Assembly (NCBI RefSeq): GCF_040183065.1
Contig: NC_091120.1
Span: 193,606,627 to 193,670,626 of the forward strand
DNA length: 64,000 nucleotides
Source of the DNA: Periplaneta americana
Lineage: Eukaryota; Arthropoda; Insecta; Blattodea; Blattidae
Reading direction: 5' to 3'
The first letter of the stretch is position 1. Every line of letters begins with the position of its first letter. Of the stretch, positions 1 to 14,100 are shown piece by piece. The translations under genes were made by a program, and so were the position numbers. The notes below the pieces were generated by a model. The model had not been told where the DNA came from. It saw only the letters and a list, made by a program, of their open reading frames with translations, and did not search any database.

Positions 1-628
1 ATTTTTTCCCTTGAGATTGTGTTATCAAATTTTGTTTGTTGAAGTCTAAGTATGTAGATTTAATAAATCTTTTCACAGAGTAATACTAGATTTAGTAACA
101 GGTCTGTAAGTAGCAGTGCTGCCCTTCTTTGCTAAAGCATCTGCATTCTCGTTTCCCAGGATTCCACAATGGGATGGCATCCATTGGAATATAATTCTTT
201 TATTGAGTGTTGTGAACTGAGAGAGCATTTTAGTTATTTCTGCTGTTTGAGATGAAGGTGTGTGTTTAGAGACTATTGATAGAATAGCTGGTTTGGAGTC
301 TGACAATATAACTGCATTCTTAAATTTACTGATGTGGCATAGAAGATTCACTTATTGCGACGATTTCTCCATCAAAACTTGTTGTTCCATATCCGAGAGA
401 TCTATAAAGTGAGAAGAGACAGCACGTAACACCTGCACCGGCACTTTGTTCCCTGGAGATCAAGGATCCGTCGGTGTATAAATGAAGCCAGTTTTGTGGA
501 GGGTACCTACTATTAATTGTCTTTAAAGACAATTGTTTCAGTATTTCAGTGTTTACTTCTGATTTCAGTATTTCTTCTGTTAAATTTAAATTATACTCTA
601 TATTTAATAGAGTTAAAGGGTTTGGTTT
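1..628 (-). pseudogene. LINE fragment with RNase H domain (non-LTR retrotransposon)
   Basis: The minus strand encodes a broken RNase H region of a non-LTR retrotransposon. Visible blocks are [14 protein letters not shown] (first acidic residue), FDGEIVAISE, ILSDSKPAILSI and [20 protein letters not shown], the usual D-E-D-D order. Two frames are needed, so there is a frameshift or deletion near position 345. Homology to the copy at 9308-10376 runs to about 628, where an unrelated LINE begins. The RNase H plus a downstream zinc knuckle in the sister copy suggest an I/LOA/R1-group element. It continues off the left edge. Function is lost; the family assignment is inference. Confidence 0.8.
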
Positions 629-629
629 G

Positions 630-1770
630 AAACTACTAAATGTACATAGGGCAAATAGAAATGATTGGGACGAAATTCAGATACAAACTGCTGAGCCATT
701 TATACCCGAACCCACACTTTCTGAAGTCGAAATTTCGGTAGAAATGATAGGGAAGAAATTCAAACACAAACTGCTGAGCCATTTATGCCCGAACCCACAC
801 TTTCTGAAGTCAAAATTGCGGTAGAAATGATAGGGAAGGAATTCAAATACAAACTGCTGAGTCATTTATACCCGAACCCACACTTTCTGAAGTCAAAATT
901 GCGGTAGAAATGATAGGGAAGGAATTCAAATACAAACTGCTGAGTCATTTATACCCGAACCCACACTTTCTGAAGTCGAAATTGCGATAGAAATGATCGG
1001 AAAGAAGTTCAAATAGAAACTGCTGACCCATTTATACCCGAACCCACACTTTCTGAAGTCGAAATTGCGATAGAAATGATAGGGAAGAAATTCAGATACA
1101 AACTGCTGGGGCATTTATACCCGAACCCACACTTTCTGAAGTCGAAATTGCGATAGAAATGATCAGAAAGAAATTCAAATACTAACTGTTGAATTATTTA
1201 TACCCGAACATACATTTTCTGAAGTCGAAATTGTAATAGAAAAGCTGAAAAAGTACAAGTCTCCAGGTATCGATCAAATTCCAGCAGAATTAATACAAGA
1301 GGGTGGAAGCGCATTATCTAGCGAAATTTATAAGCTTGTACTTGCTATTTGGGAAAAGGAAATTATACCAGAACAATGGAAGGAATCCATAATTGTACCT
1401 AAGTGTAGTGTAGTAACTTTCGAGGAATATCACTTTTGTTGATGTTGTACAAAATGTTGTCCAATATTATTTTGAGAAGATTAACTCCATATGTAGATGA
1501 AATTATTGGGGATCATCAGTGCCGTTTTAGGCGTAATAGCTCGACTATTGATCAGATTTTTTGTATTTGACAGATATTGGAGAAAAAATGGGAGTATAAG
1601 GGTACAGTACATCAGTTATTCATAGATTTCAAAAAAGCATATGACTCGGTTAAGAGAGAAGTTTTATATAATATTCTCATTGAATTTTGTATTCCCAAGA
1701 AACTAGTTGGATTAATTAAAATGTGTCTCAGTGAAACTTACAGCAGAGTCCGTATAGGCCAGTATGCACA
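630..1770 (+). pseudogene. RTE-type LINE reverse transcriptase fragment, internally expanded and deleted
   Basis: The plus strand carries pieces of an RTE-like ORF: LLNVHRANRNDWDEIQIQTAE (about 625-690), a tandemly expanded EPTLSEVEI segment, then KLKKYKSPGIDQIPAELIQ (about 1230-1290) and [18 protein letters not shown] (about 1615-1670), the RT core with the first catalytic Asp region. Sequence between about 1400 and 1440 is missing relative to other copies, and frame changes are needed. It ends near 1770, before the YADD box. It lies upstream of the first MASTL exon seen here, presumably in an intron. The block order matches the copies at 15286 and 44479. Confidence 0.85.
660..1228. repeat. 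83-bp tandem repeat derived from LINE coding sequence (~6.5 copies)
   Basis: The phrase CTGCTGAGCC or close variants recurs at 688, 771, 854, 937, 1020, 1103 and 1186, exactly 83 bp apart. The unit contains the codons for TAEPFIPEPTLSEVEI of the RTE LINE in which it sits. Because 83 is not a multiple of 3, the expansion destroys the reading frame. Confidence 0.93.
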
Positions 1771-1986
1771 CTGCCTCCTTTCTGGGACTTACAAGTATCT
1801 ATGCGACAAAACTGATGATGTTTCACCATAAAAATCACATTTTTATACCCCAGGCCAAAAGAATGGCTGTTTCCATTCCTACTCTCTCCAAGTCTGCAGT
1901 TTACAATCACAGACAGTAATGATGGTGATTGTGTTAGACGACTTCTGTAGTTGATGTCTGAAGTTTGTATGTTTGTTTTGTTGCAG

Positions 1987-2101
1987 GGTTCAGGTCAGAG
2001 TGGCAGACTACCAGGAGATGCTCATTTCAGTCCGTTATCCAACAGTGATGATCCGACACAGGATCTGACACCCTTACTGGTGAAGAATGATGAAGCACTA
2101 G
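1987..2101 (+). CDS. MASTL: MASTL exon: start of visible middle region
   Basis: The acceptor is TTTGTTGCAG and the donor is AG/GTGTGT. Only one frame is open; it begins [16 protein letters not shown] and ends KNDEAL with one base left over, which pairs with the next exon to give Val. It is Ser/Pro-rich, as expected for the non-conserved insert between kinase subdomains VII and VIII. Confidence 0.72.
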
Positions 2102-5100
2102 GTGTGTATAGAAATAATTTGTTTTAGTTTACATTATCATCATCCTCGTTGTTATTGTTGTGTACTAAGCATGCTCTTCGAATGGTATGTTGTTTCAACA
2201 AATGCACGTGGGCAGGGGTCTTGCAATTGGTTGTACACCAAAGTACATCAGTGCACAATTAGTACTGGTCCTGCTTTATAAATGGTTTCTTGGTTTTTAA
2301 AGGGTGCAATATTGCTATTTAACAAGTATTAAACGAAAACTTAGTTGCAGATTTGTATTGTTACAGCAGTATATGCATTACACTCAGGGACAAAAGAAAC
2401 CAGACACTTCTATATTTGCTTGTATTTTGTTGCCAATTATTTCAAAATGAAACCCATTTAAAGAAAATAATGTTTCATTTAGCACCTTATACGACAACAT
2501 TTGAAAAAAAAAAATGGTGCCTTAAACATTAAAAACTCTTTTTAGTAACAGGTATTACCCCCTCTGGCTTGAATAACTGCATCCATACATCTTGGCATGC
2601 TCTCAATTTGGTTAGCAATGTCTTCTTGAGGAATAAGTTCCCATTCTTCGCCAAGTGCTCACCTCAACTCTTGTAACGATTCTGGTCTCGGTCATCTATT
2701 CTTAACACGCCGTCCCAGCATGTTCCACACGTGTTCAATTGGGTTCATGTCTGGACTCCTTGCTGGCCATGGAAGAACATGGATTCCCACTTCTTGGAGA
2801 TAATCTCCGACCATATGGGCAATATGCGGCCGTGCATTATCATGCATTAAAACAAAATTATCGCCTACAAATTGGCCAAATGGCACAACGTGATCAGCCA
2901 AACATTCATTTATATACCTATTAGCTGTTAGTCTTCCATTTTCAACAAAAACCAACTCTGTACGAGCATCCGTACACACTCCTGCCCAAACCATCACTCC
3001 ACCATCTCCATACGGCACATTTTCAGAAATGTAACACTGTGAAAATCGTTCTCCCCTCCTTCTCCAAACTCTTTCATGTCCATCAGGTGAGCACAGATTG
3101 AAACGGGACTCATCGGTGAACAGAACACAGCTTCACTGTCCATTTCTCCAATCCCTGTGATCATTTGCAAAACACAATCGTTCAACTCGATGCATCCTGA
3201 GAAGTCTGGGACCAGTTGCAGGTCTACTTGATATCAGTCCACTTGCTTTCAACCTCCTTCTAACTGTTTTGGCCGAAATTGGGCGTCCATGCATGTTAAC
3301 AAATTGCTGGGCTACACTAGTAGCTGGCAGGTTGCGCTCCCTAAGAACTCTCAACACCATATACCTGTCTTCATTTGGATTTGTAGCTCTTGGACGACCC
3401 GAACCTGGTCTTCTGGTATATTCTAGGGTCTCTCTATACCGTTTTATGGCATCATGGGTTGTGCTTCTAGCCATATTCATAACATTTGCAATGTAACGTA
3501 CACTGCGTCCATCATCGTAAAGGGCTACAGCTCGAGCCACATCTTCAGGTCGCATCTTGTTTTAAGACAAATGTTACAACCCCACTTAAACTCAGAAAAT
3601 GTAAAAATAAAGAAATAACGAATGATAACGATAATGAAGCACAAAATGGTTGAGACACAATTGTTATAGCTGAGACTCCGAAAGCAAAATTGGAATATTT
3701 GGTTGTAATGGCTTGTTTATAAAACAAAACACAGTCAACAATGTATACACGTCTCCATAACAACAGATGGCTACCATAATATTGTATGAGAAGATAATGT
3801 TTTGCAAAATACCAGCAAATATTAAAGTGTCCGCTTTTTTTTGTCCCTTAGTGTATTTTCATAGCAATAAAAAGTAGAGCGCATTAATACAAAACACGGA
3901 AAAGTTGTATATTGCGGTCAGATTAAAGTATACACTATGACACTATGCTGTAATAGTAGGCCTAACATAATGTTTTATGAATGATTGCATTTTGAATGAT
4001 GTCATCATGACTAATACACAGCATAAAGGATGTGTATTCGACCTCCCTGACCTCACCATTTCGTAATCTTACACTTACAGATTAAGCCTTAATTGAAGTG
4101 TGGCATGTCAGATGGGCAGGTTTCAGCTGTATCAATAAATTGTGGTATTATTATGGGAGAGGAGTGAATTGTGTTCGGTATTGTGAATTACGTGGGAGTA
4201 AATTATTTGTCAACAGTAATCTCACTAGACGTTTTGATTTATCTAGAGAAAATCAAAACACGAGTGGGATTTAATTGACTATTACACGATTAGAAGTAAG
4301 TATATAAAGATTAGAAGTAACGAAGTACTCCAATACAATAAAATATTAATTGACTTACGAAAATACAACTGTCTTCAAAAGTATTATTGTACCACCTCAT
4401 TACAAATATTACGCTAGATGCATGCTAGATGGCAGTAGTGTCTTTATACAGACACTGTAATGATTACTATTCAATAAATCTTAATATTAAACAATCTCTG
4501 ATACGTGACTATCCATAATATCATATAGCAGAAGTTCTTTTTATCCTCTCAGAGCAGAAGCTATAACATAACCTAACTAATATACATAAGTGTTAGAAAA
4601 GTTTTAATTAACGACGATGACATAAAAAATAAACATGAATAATTTTAAAAGGAATAATTATTGAATGTACAATTTTCAAATTTGAATGTGGTTGGTGGTT
4701 CAATTGATGTTATATTGGACGTGTGCGTAATAGAAGTGGAACTCGTTGATTTAGGCCTACATGGTGTATTCAACTTATTCAGGATTTCCGAATGAATAAT
4801 TTTAAAAGGAATAATTATTGAATGTATAATTTTCAAATTTGAATGTGGTTGGTGGTTCAATTGATGTTATATTGGACGTGTGCGTAATAGAAGTGGAACT
4901 CGTTGATTTAGGCCTACATGGTGTATTCAACTTATTCAGGATTTCCGAATGAATAATTTTAAAAGGAATAATTATTGAATGTACAATTTTCATATTTGAA
5001 TGTGGTTGGTGGTTCAATTGATGTTATATTGGACGTGTGCATAATAGAAGTGGAACTCGTTGATTTAGGCCTACATGGTGTATTCAACTTATTCAGGATT

Positions 5101-8100
5101 TCCGAATAAATAATTTTAAAAGGAATAATTATTGAATGTACAATTTTCATATTTGAATGTGGTTGGTGGTTCAATTGATGTTATATTGGACGTGTGCGTA
5201 ATAGAAGTGGAACTCGTTGATTTAGGCCTACATGGTGTATTCAACTTATTCAGGATTTCCGAATGGTGCTCTTCATTTATTTGTAAATCGGATTTCAGAA
5301 GATGCATAGGTATGATCAGTGATTTTTATTAATTCTTGTTCTTGAATGCCAATGCGAGTCATATTTGAAACTGCTGTGCATCGACTGGAGTGGTTTGTAA
5401 TTTTATATATATATTTTTTGACGTCCAGCGCAGTTTCAAATGTTGGCAAACAAAGAAACAAATGCTAGGGACGCGATAAAATTGTGTGATAAGCAGCCAT
5501 GATTGGTTGAAATACGTCCTTTCGTACCGTTTTATTGGTCAAAAATAGTATGACGTAGTAAGAGTGTAATAGTCACTACAATCTACAAAATGAATTGTGC
5601 TGTGTGTTACCATCTGATTCGAAAGGAATTTGCATGTTGTCTGATAGCAACTAAGTTATTCACGTAAGTCCTATGATTCTGTTTTAACCTAATTAGCGTA
5701 ACCTGCCATCATCATATCCAAAATATAATATACAGTATGCTATTAATAAAGTAGACTAATATGCTGACAATAATATTTAATAGTGAAAAATTTTCTTTTT
5801 ACTAATGGTGAGTACTTTGTCATTCACCACATCAAGGCAGTGATGTAGAGACCATTTACAAAGAATTGTTGCCAAAAGTCCGCCATAGGAGACTTCAATT
5901 ATAATAATGATTAATCAATAATTTATAACTTCATATTTGTATTTAGGCCTGCATTTTGTATTTATAATTTACAGTTTTTTTTTTTTACTTTTACCATAAT
6001 TATATTTATTAGGCCTATATTATTTTTAAATACACCTCCATTTTCAACAGTGACCTGCTTATACTGTGTTGTGTGTTACCACGGCCAGAAATGTTACGCG
6101 CTAATGAACCACCAATAATATATTAGAAACGACCATGTGCTTTTGTTGATATGAGGAATCATTCTAAGAGCGTGCCTACTTTAGTAGATTATGAATTACT
6201 AGTAGGATCAGATAACTTGACAGGAATCTGAGAAGTGTAGAAGAGAATGGGAGGACTACGTGCGCATCTAGACAAGCTTTTTGACGTAAATTTCCTGGCA
6301 GCATATGACATCTTCGTTTTCTTTTCCAGTCAGTTACGGAACCTGTTTAAACTTATCCACTAACTTTAATATTCTTTTTCGTGTTGGAACTGGGCTTCCA
6401 ACTTTGAAGAAAATACGATGAAAGAGTAATGGAACAGAGAAAAATTCTCTCCGGCGCCGGGATTTGAACCCGGGTTTTCAGCTCTACGTTCTCATGCTTT
6501 ATCCACTAAGCCACACCGGATACCCACCCCGGCACCGGACAGAATCGTCTCAGATTAAGTTCCAACTTAATCTGAGACGATTCTGTTGGAACTTAATCTG
6601 AGACAATTCTGTCCGGTGCCGGGGTGGGTATCCGGTGTGGCTTAGTGGATAAAGCGTCAGCACGTAGAGCTCAAAACCCGGGTTCAAATCCCGGCGCCGG
6701 AGAGAATTTTTCTCCGTTCCATTACTCTTTCATCGTATGATGACGCAGAATATCTGCATGGAAATATCATATGTACTTCGGTACATTAAAATAATATATT
6801 TGAAGAAAATGTTATTTTAGATTATTTTAAGACATCTGCCAGATTGAAAAACATTTTTTTTGTCATCAGTGTATCTGTAAAAATATAATTCGACTTCATT
6901 TATGATTTTTATAATTGAATAGTTTTAACTGTACTGAAATTAAAGAACAACCGACTTGTGACATTTGTAAACACCAAAGGTTTCCATGGTAACAAGAGGG
7001 AGTGGTGACATCTTGTTTGCCACAAAGAGAGGAAAATGGGTGTTGCTATGGAAACCCTTGGATGCTTTCAAATGTTGCAAGTCAATTGTTTTAGTTCGGC
7101 TATATTATTTTAATTTGTTTTCAGTATCAAACACCTCATCCCTTCATGAACAGAGCAGTCGTCTGTCTGGTATTACCCCATTTCTGTCTGCAGAAGGCAG
7201 TGATGGGTTTGACTCATATCACACATGTTCCAGTTGTCCTGTGGTGGACAAGACTCCACTTACCAGGCGTTCTTCCCCAGGGTAAGAAGCTTGTAATTGA
7301 AATATGTTGTTGTTTTCTAATGCCAGGTGTTTGACAATAAAGTCATTTGACCTCTTGCACTCCAATATTTTTCAAAGATATTGTAATGGTCAGCCACTGA
7401 AGCACACATTTTGAGGTGTTCCGAATTCATTTCTTGGTTTGAGTTGCACAATGGACAGTTAGGGGACTGATATATTCCAATTCTATGCAGAGCAAAATTG
7501 ATTTAGAATGTATAAATAACATTTCGTTTCTCCTGATGTTTAGAATATGATTGTGTAAGTGTAAACAGCTTATACAGTGAAACCTCTCATTTACGGACAT
7601 CGAAGGGACGTAACAATCTCTCCGCATCTGGGAGGTGTCCTTATTTGGGAGGGAGGCTCCCCAATCTAACAGTAAATTCATAATATGCATTATGTATCCC
7701 TTCACGCTTTAAATGAAATGTATTACTGTAGTTTAATTCTAAATACAGTATACTGCAGTAAATTCTTTGCAACTTTGAACTACAGTAGATAAGGCCAAAA
7801 AATGAAAATACATGCAATTTTATTCTAGGTCTACAGTTATGCAATACTGTAATTTACAGCTTTCAACTTAACCTTTACGTTCAGGTGCCATGTCTCTCGA
7901 AACAGAACAACTGATTGAAGTGAAGAGAATAATCCTACTAACCCTATCATGTGTCGAATACAATTTCACGATCGTGGAAACGTTGGACCCATCAGACAGG
8001 TTAGATTTTATGACTTTTTTATCCACCCGCTTCGAGTTAACAAAGAGTAGCCGGCTGGGCTAGAGCCTACGAGACTCTTATTGTTTTCTTTCATGTTAAA

Positions 8101-11100
8101 GAATTTCTGTACAGTTCCCAAAACTAAATTTTCCATTTGTGTAATACATTAGGTCTGGAAATCCAAGTTCTGTCCGCAGTCAGAAGGTAAAACAAGCTTT
8201 AGGACTGTGAAACAGCTGTCTGTGTCCGTGTCTGAGAGTGTCCGTAAACGAGAGTTAAATTTATCATTATTTCTATATTATTTCAGTTGGGACATAAAAA
8301 TCTGTCCGTATATGAGGAGTGTCCGTATCTTGGGGGTGTCTGTAATGAGAGGTTTCACTGTAAACGAAAAAGTGTTACCGAAATAAATTTACGTGAAAAT
8401 TATGAGAATTTTCCTGGGATCTCAGGAAAAGAAAAGAATGTATGAAAAAAAAAAAAAACTTAAGTACAGAACGTATAAAAGAAGTTTTACTGTATATTAT
8501 CAGTATCATTTTTGGAGTGTTTAAGCTATATAAAGGTACTTTTAAATTAGTGAGTTGTGTTTTAATGAACTTTTTTGTGTATATCAAAAGAATATAATTT
8601 TAAGTGCTGTCCTGGAAGATGTAAACCAGGCAAACAACTAAAGAGAGGACTCTAATGACCATCAACAGAAACACTCATTCTTTCTCTCTTTCACATGGCT
8701 GTCAAAGTCTTGAATGTTTTGTAGGAATGAATGTGAGTTTGGCAAAACATAAGTACCGCGAGAAAACCTGGGCCAAAACATTTTATCACATATTCCACAA
8801 CGACTTGCTAGGTTTTGAACTCGTGTCTTCAGCCCAGGACGCTGATGTTCTATCTGTATTGCTAATAGTATACCGTTCTTATGTTCAGGTGTTTGAAATC
8901 ATCAAGCAGTAGTAAGCGACGTCCACGTCCATCGAATCTACCAATTCGATTGTCAATGACGTCTTCGCCCCCCAGCTCCTTCAAGTGTCCCAGCGACTTA
9001 AGAGGCACGAAAAGGAAATTGTCACCTGAGCGATGTGCTTTGGGTGACATCACAAACAGCACGCCAAAGAGATACGCCATTAGCACACCGAAAAGTAAAG
9101 GCAACAGAGAAACAGGCCTCACCAAGGCCTTTATGAAAGTAGATGTGGGAAGCAGGAAAGAGGTATGTACACTGCAGTTACAAAGGAAATAGCGTCAACA
9201 TATGAACTGTTCAGAGCAAAAGTGGTGTAAGTCAGAATTGGGTAATGAGGGTTAAAGTAAACATTCTGTAAAATACAGCACAAAGTAGCAATTAATATTC
9301 AATTTATAGATTACCAGGTAACAATTGGCATTCATACAGTCCTCTTTGTAGATTGAAAACTCAAAAAAGTTTCATATCCATTGTTCAAGAATTAAAACAG
9401 AAAATCAGTGTCCCGAATTTAAAAGAAAACTTACAAATTAAATCAAACCCTTTAACTCTATTAAATATAGAATATAATCTAAATTTAACAGAAGAAATAC
9501 TGAAATCAGAAGTAAACACTGAAATACTGAAACAATTGTCTTTAGAGACAATTAATATTAGGTACCCTCCACAAAACTGGCTTCATCTATACACCGACGG
9601 ATCCTTGATCTCCAGAGAACAAGGTGCCGGTGCAGGTGTTACGTGCTGTCTCTTCTCACTTTATAGATCTCTTGGATATGGAACAACAAGTTTTGATGGT
9701 GAAATCATTGCAATAAGTGAATGCCTCAGGAATCTTCTATGCCACATCAATAAATTTAGGAATGCAGTTATATTGTCAGACTCCAAAGCAGCTATTCTAT
9801 CAATAGTCTCTAAACACACACCTTCATCTCAAACGGCAGAAATAACTAAAATGCTCTCTCAATTATTATCACTCAGTAAAAGAATTGTATTCCAATGGAT
9901 ACCATCCCATTGTGGAATCCTGGGAAACGAGAATGCGGATGCTTTAGCAAAGAAGGGCAGCACTGCTACTTACAGACCTGTTACTAAATCTACGTATTAC
10001 TCTGTGAAGAGATTTATTAAATCTACATACTTAGACTTCAACAAACAAAAAACTTGATAACTCAATCCCAAGGGAAAAAATGGAACTCTCTGCATCAAAA
10101 TCCACAGTTAATTCCCGATTTACCACGAAAATCGTCTGTAGCTTCATTTAGATTGGCAACAGGCCAAGATTGTTTGGCCAAACACCTGCATAGAATTAGA
10201 ATATATCAGTCCCCTAACTGCCCATTGTGCAACTCACACCAAGAAATGGATTCGGAACACCTCAAAATCTGTGCTTCATTGGCTGGTCATGATAATATCT
10301 TTGAAAAGTATTGGAGTGCAAGAGGTCAAATGACTTTATTGTCAAACGCCTGGCATTAGAAAACAAGAACAACAACATATTCAATTTATTTAAATTTTAT
10401 TAGTAGTCGGTGGATAGCACAAAGGACATATTAATTGCTACTTTGCGCTGTATTTTACAGAATTTTTACTTTAAACCTCATTACCCAATTTTGACTTACA
10501 CCACTTCTGCTCTGAACGGCCCATATTATAAAATCATGGTCATCGAAGATGTAGAAATTTATGTGTAGATTTTTGTTCTCGACAATGAAAGTTTATGTCA
10601 ATATACATAATACTTATTATTATCGAATATTTGATGTCACAGTTCCAGCAAGATGGCCACCACTGCTGTTGAAAGAAAATTTTTCGTGCTTGAGTTGACC
10701 AAAAGGAATTCTGTTACTGCTGTATAGCACCATTTTCATTCATCTTCATTTAACCCATACTTCTCGAGTTGGAACATACAGTGGAGCGTCTCGTTTAGGC
10801 ACAGTGGAAATGTAAACAAAGTGCAGGTAATGTGTGTGGGGAGGATGAGCCATACGATAAACACGAGGGATGCACAAGGCTTTAGTTACAATATTTATGA
10901 TGGAGCATTAATTAAAATTATATTTTCCAAAAACACACAAAACAAAAGAACACAAACTGCGTGATGTTGTCATATATACAGTAGAACTTGGTTATAACGA
11001 CATCCAAGGCACCTTGAAAATTATGTTGTTATAAACGAGTGTCGTAGTAACCGAGATTCACATTATCAATCTAGTGAGGTGGAAAATGAAAAATAATAAA

Positions 11101-14100
11101 CATAATTAGGCTTATTTTGGATTTATGTATTCACTTTTAAGCATGCCATGAACACAATAAAATACATGTACAATTATAAATATAGTATTCTGTATTAAAA
11201 CAGGTTGTTCATTACTCACCAAACTTATTTACTGAGGAGTGAAGTAATCAGTCATTTTACTCTGTTGTCTCCTACTTGCCCAATATACACTTTCTAAATT
11301 AAATTCTATGTTCATTATTTCAGTTGCAATTTCACTGGTCCTTCTTCTAGCTTCATACTCCCTCCTCTAACTTCATAGAAATGTTCACAATTCTAATGGC
11401 TTCTAAAGTGTCACTCACTTCTTTTGGTGGCCATACTGCGTTAAAATGCGTGCACTTAGTGAAAACTTCCTGTCGAAACTGACCGCATGCAGGTACCATT
11501 AATACCGCATGAATTCGGGCAGGTTACAATGGGATGGGGAATCTGCCTGCATTCCAGAGGTCTATGATAGAAGGGAACAGTAAAGGATTTGTCAGATTTC
11601 AGCAAAATATTTTTCACAATACTTCGGTTCTTAGAAAATTGTATTCCAAACTGAGGTTGAAAATGACGTTACATGCGAGGTAGACGCATATACGTTTGTC
11701 GTATTAAGCAAGGTACAAAAGCATATGTCTTATGGGAATTAATTAGAACCACAGAATATTTTACGTTATAGGCGAGGTGTCGCATAAAACGAGGTCGCTA
11801 TAACCAAGTTCTACTGTATTTTAACAAACAAGCAATTGTAATGTTGAAATAATATAATAATCAAATTTACTACTTATAAGATGTTGTTTTCAAGCAGCAT
11901 TTTTTACGGTCATGAATTTCATTCTCTGTATGACTGACATAATATCACCGTCTTCTCTGGCCAAATTAACAAAACTACAGTATTGCATAGTCTTAGAAAG
12001 CAACAAACTTAGGAATTTTATGTTCCCTATTTTCTCAATGAATTGGATTATTTTAAATTTACTGTTTGCGAATTTATTTTGTTCTGCTAGAATTGTTGTT
12101 TTATGCCCAGGGCTCAACAGACTTATGTATCTATTATTATTGCAGTAGTTTGAATAGGCCTATGTGTAATTATTTATTTATGTATTCGTCTTGTGTTCAG
12201 GTAAGAGGAGTGCTGAAATCCGACAGCAGTGCGGGGATGTCAACACCTGTCACCGCAGCTGCTGTTGTGAAGACTACAAGATTCAACCTCCCAGAAAAGC
12301 ATGAAGACAATGTTTTTCATGATGTGAGTTCCACCTTTAGATACCTGGTTAAGCTCTAGAAAAAGAAAACTTTTGACATTCTTTATAAAGATAGCAAAAT
12401 ATCAGAATTTTTTAATCTAATAGTTATTTATGGTATTTGTGAGGTAAGTGCATCTTTATTACGCGAGTGGAAAGATTTAAGCACGAGGCGTCAGCCGAGT
12501 GCTTAAATTACACGAGCGCAATAAAGATCATGCTCACAAGTACCATACGTAATTTTATCCATGACCATAACGACAAATTATGTTTTATAAAAGAAAATAT
12601 GTTGAAAATAAGTCCTCATATAATCACATATCATGGCATGGATTTTAGAATCGATACGTGTACTAGGTAGGTCATGATGTAGGAGGCCATGATTAGTGAA
12701 GAATGGTATCTAAGACGTTGGATAAATAACAAATTATAATTAATTATATAATTTTAATATATATTTTTTTCATTTTAAACGTGTATTTTCGTCTTTTTTA
12801 AGTTTCAGGGATTATTTAGAAGTGTTCACGGGACTATTGTGATTAAAATAATTTCACATTTTACTTCTGTAAACTTAAGAGGAATATTAAAACTTAAAAT
12901 CATTGTGTCTGTTTAGCTCAGTTGGCTAATGCGTGTTATTAAATCCTATAAACCCAACTTCATAGGTTCAAGTCTCCTCGCATCCCAAAAGGTAAATTAT
13001 TACAAAATTTAAAAAAAAAAAAATACATATTAGATATGGATGCAATGCACAAATTACGACGTAGCAGATAGAGAAAAGAGAAGGAGATTGAGTGTATATA
13101 TTTAAGGAATGGTAATAAAGAAGTAGAGGTAGTGGCATCTAGTAACTAATATATAAACTTATTGAGTAATAGTTGAATGGAAAAGTATACGTGTGTGCCC
13201 GGGTACTAGAAAAATACTAATGAACTGTGAGATAAAGTTCAAACTGTGAGGTAAAGTCTTTATCTCACTAGTGGAATAAAGTAATGTTGAATAAAAGCCT
13301 ACTTTACAAACGCAAAAGTATTTAATAAAGGCATGTTTTTCGTTATGGTCATGGATAAAGAGTTTTAGGGATTTTACACCTGAATGCCCATCAAATAGCG
13401 TTTTCCTCAGTTCATAATGAGATTCCTATCCCATCCGCTATTTGTGTTGCATACAGATTAGGCCTAATGGGTTTGTTTAATACTAAGATTTGTGTTCCTC
13501 GTACCTTGCAGAAGAGTCCTGTGACAACTACTCCAATTACATCAAATCATACTCCTTTCCGTACACCGAAGTCAGTTCGAAGAGGAAAGGCTGCCAGTGA
13601 CCACCGTATTCTGGGGACACCAGACTACTTGGCCCCTGAGTTGTTGTTACGACAAGGACATGGTAAGTTGCTAACACTCTTCTTTTCATGCAGATAATTG
13701 TCAATGATAACGAGTATCATTTCTCTTACTTCAGAATTGCCCAAAAACTCGAGGTTTCGAAAGTTATATGTGACCCGTTGCGCGAAAAGGGACCTAAAGT
13801 CGTGGAAGGAAATTTTACAGGAGAACAAAATAACGAATTTGCGGTGTAAAAACTGCATTTTATGTTTTGACATCTTGCGCTATCTGTAGGCTTTTTTTAG
13901 ATACTAAACTAGGACGTAGTTTTACACAGTGCTTCATAAATACCTAAATCTTTCTTATAGTTGCTAAGAAAATAAGTGAGAACTTTAATAATGCATTTTT
14001 ATCGAAAAGTACATAATGTAATATCAACATTTAATAAGTAAAGGTACGGTCACACGTCACTACTTTTGCTGCGCAACTTTCGTACTGCAGCTGCAAAAGT

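Noticed and set aside
1854..1915. Possible extra MASTL exon between CCCAG and GTAATG
   Set aside because: Splice sites are weak, two frames are open, it adjoins LINE debris, and no Greatwall-like residues can be recognised; cannot be supported without transcripts.
6577..6700. tRNA gene
   Set aside because: Box A and B are present, but the acceptor stem is poor, the unit continues into a SINE body, and it is duplicated as a palindrome.
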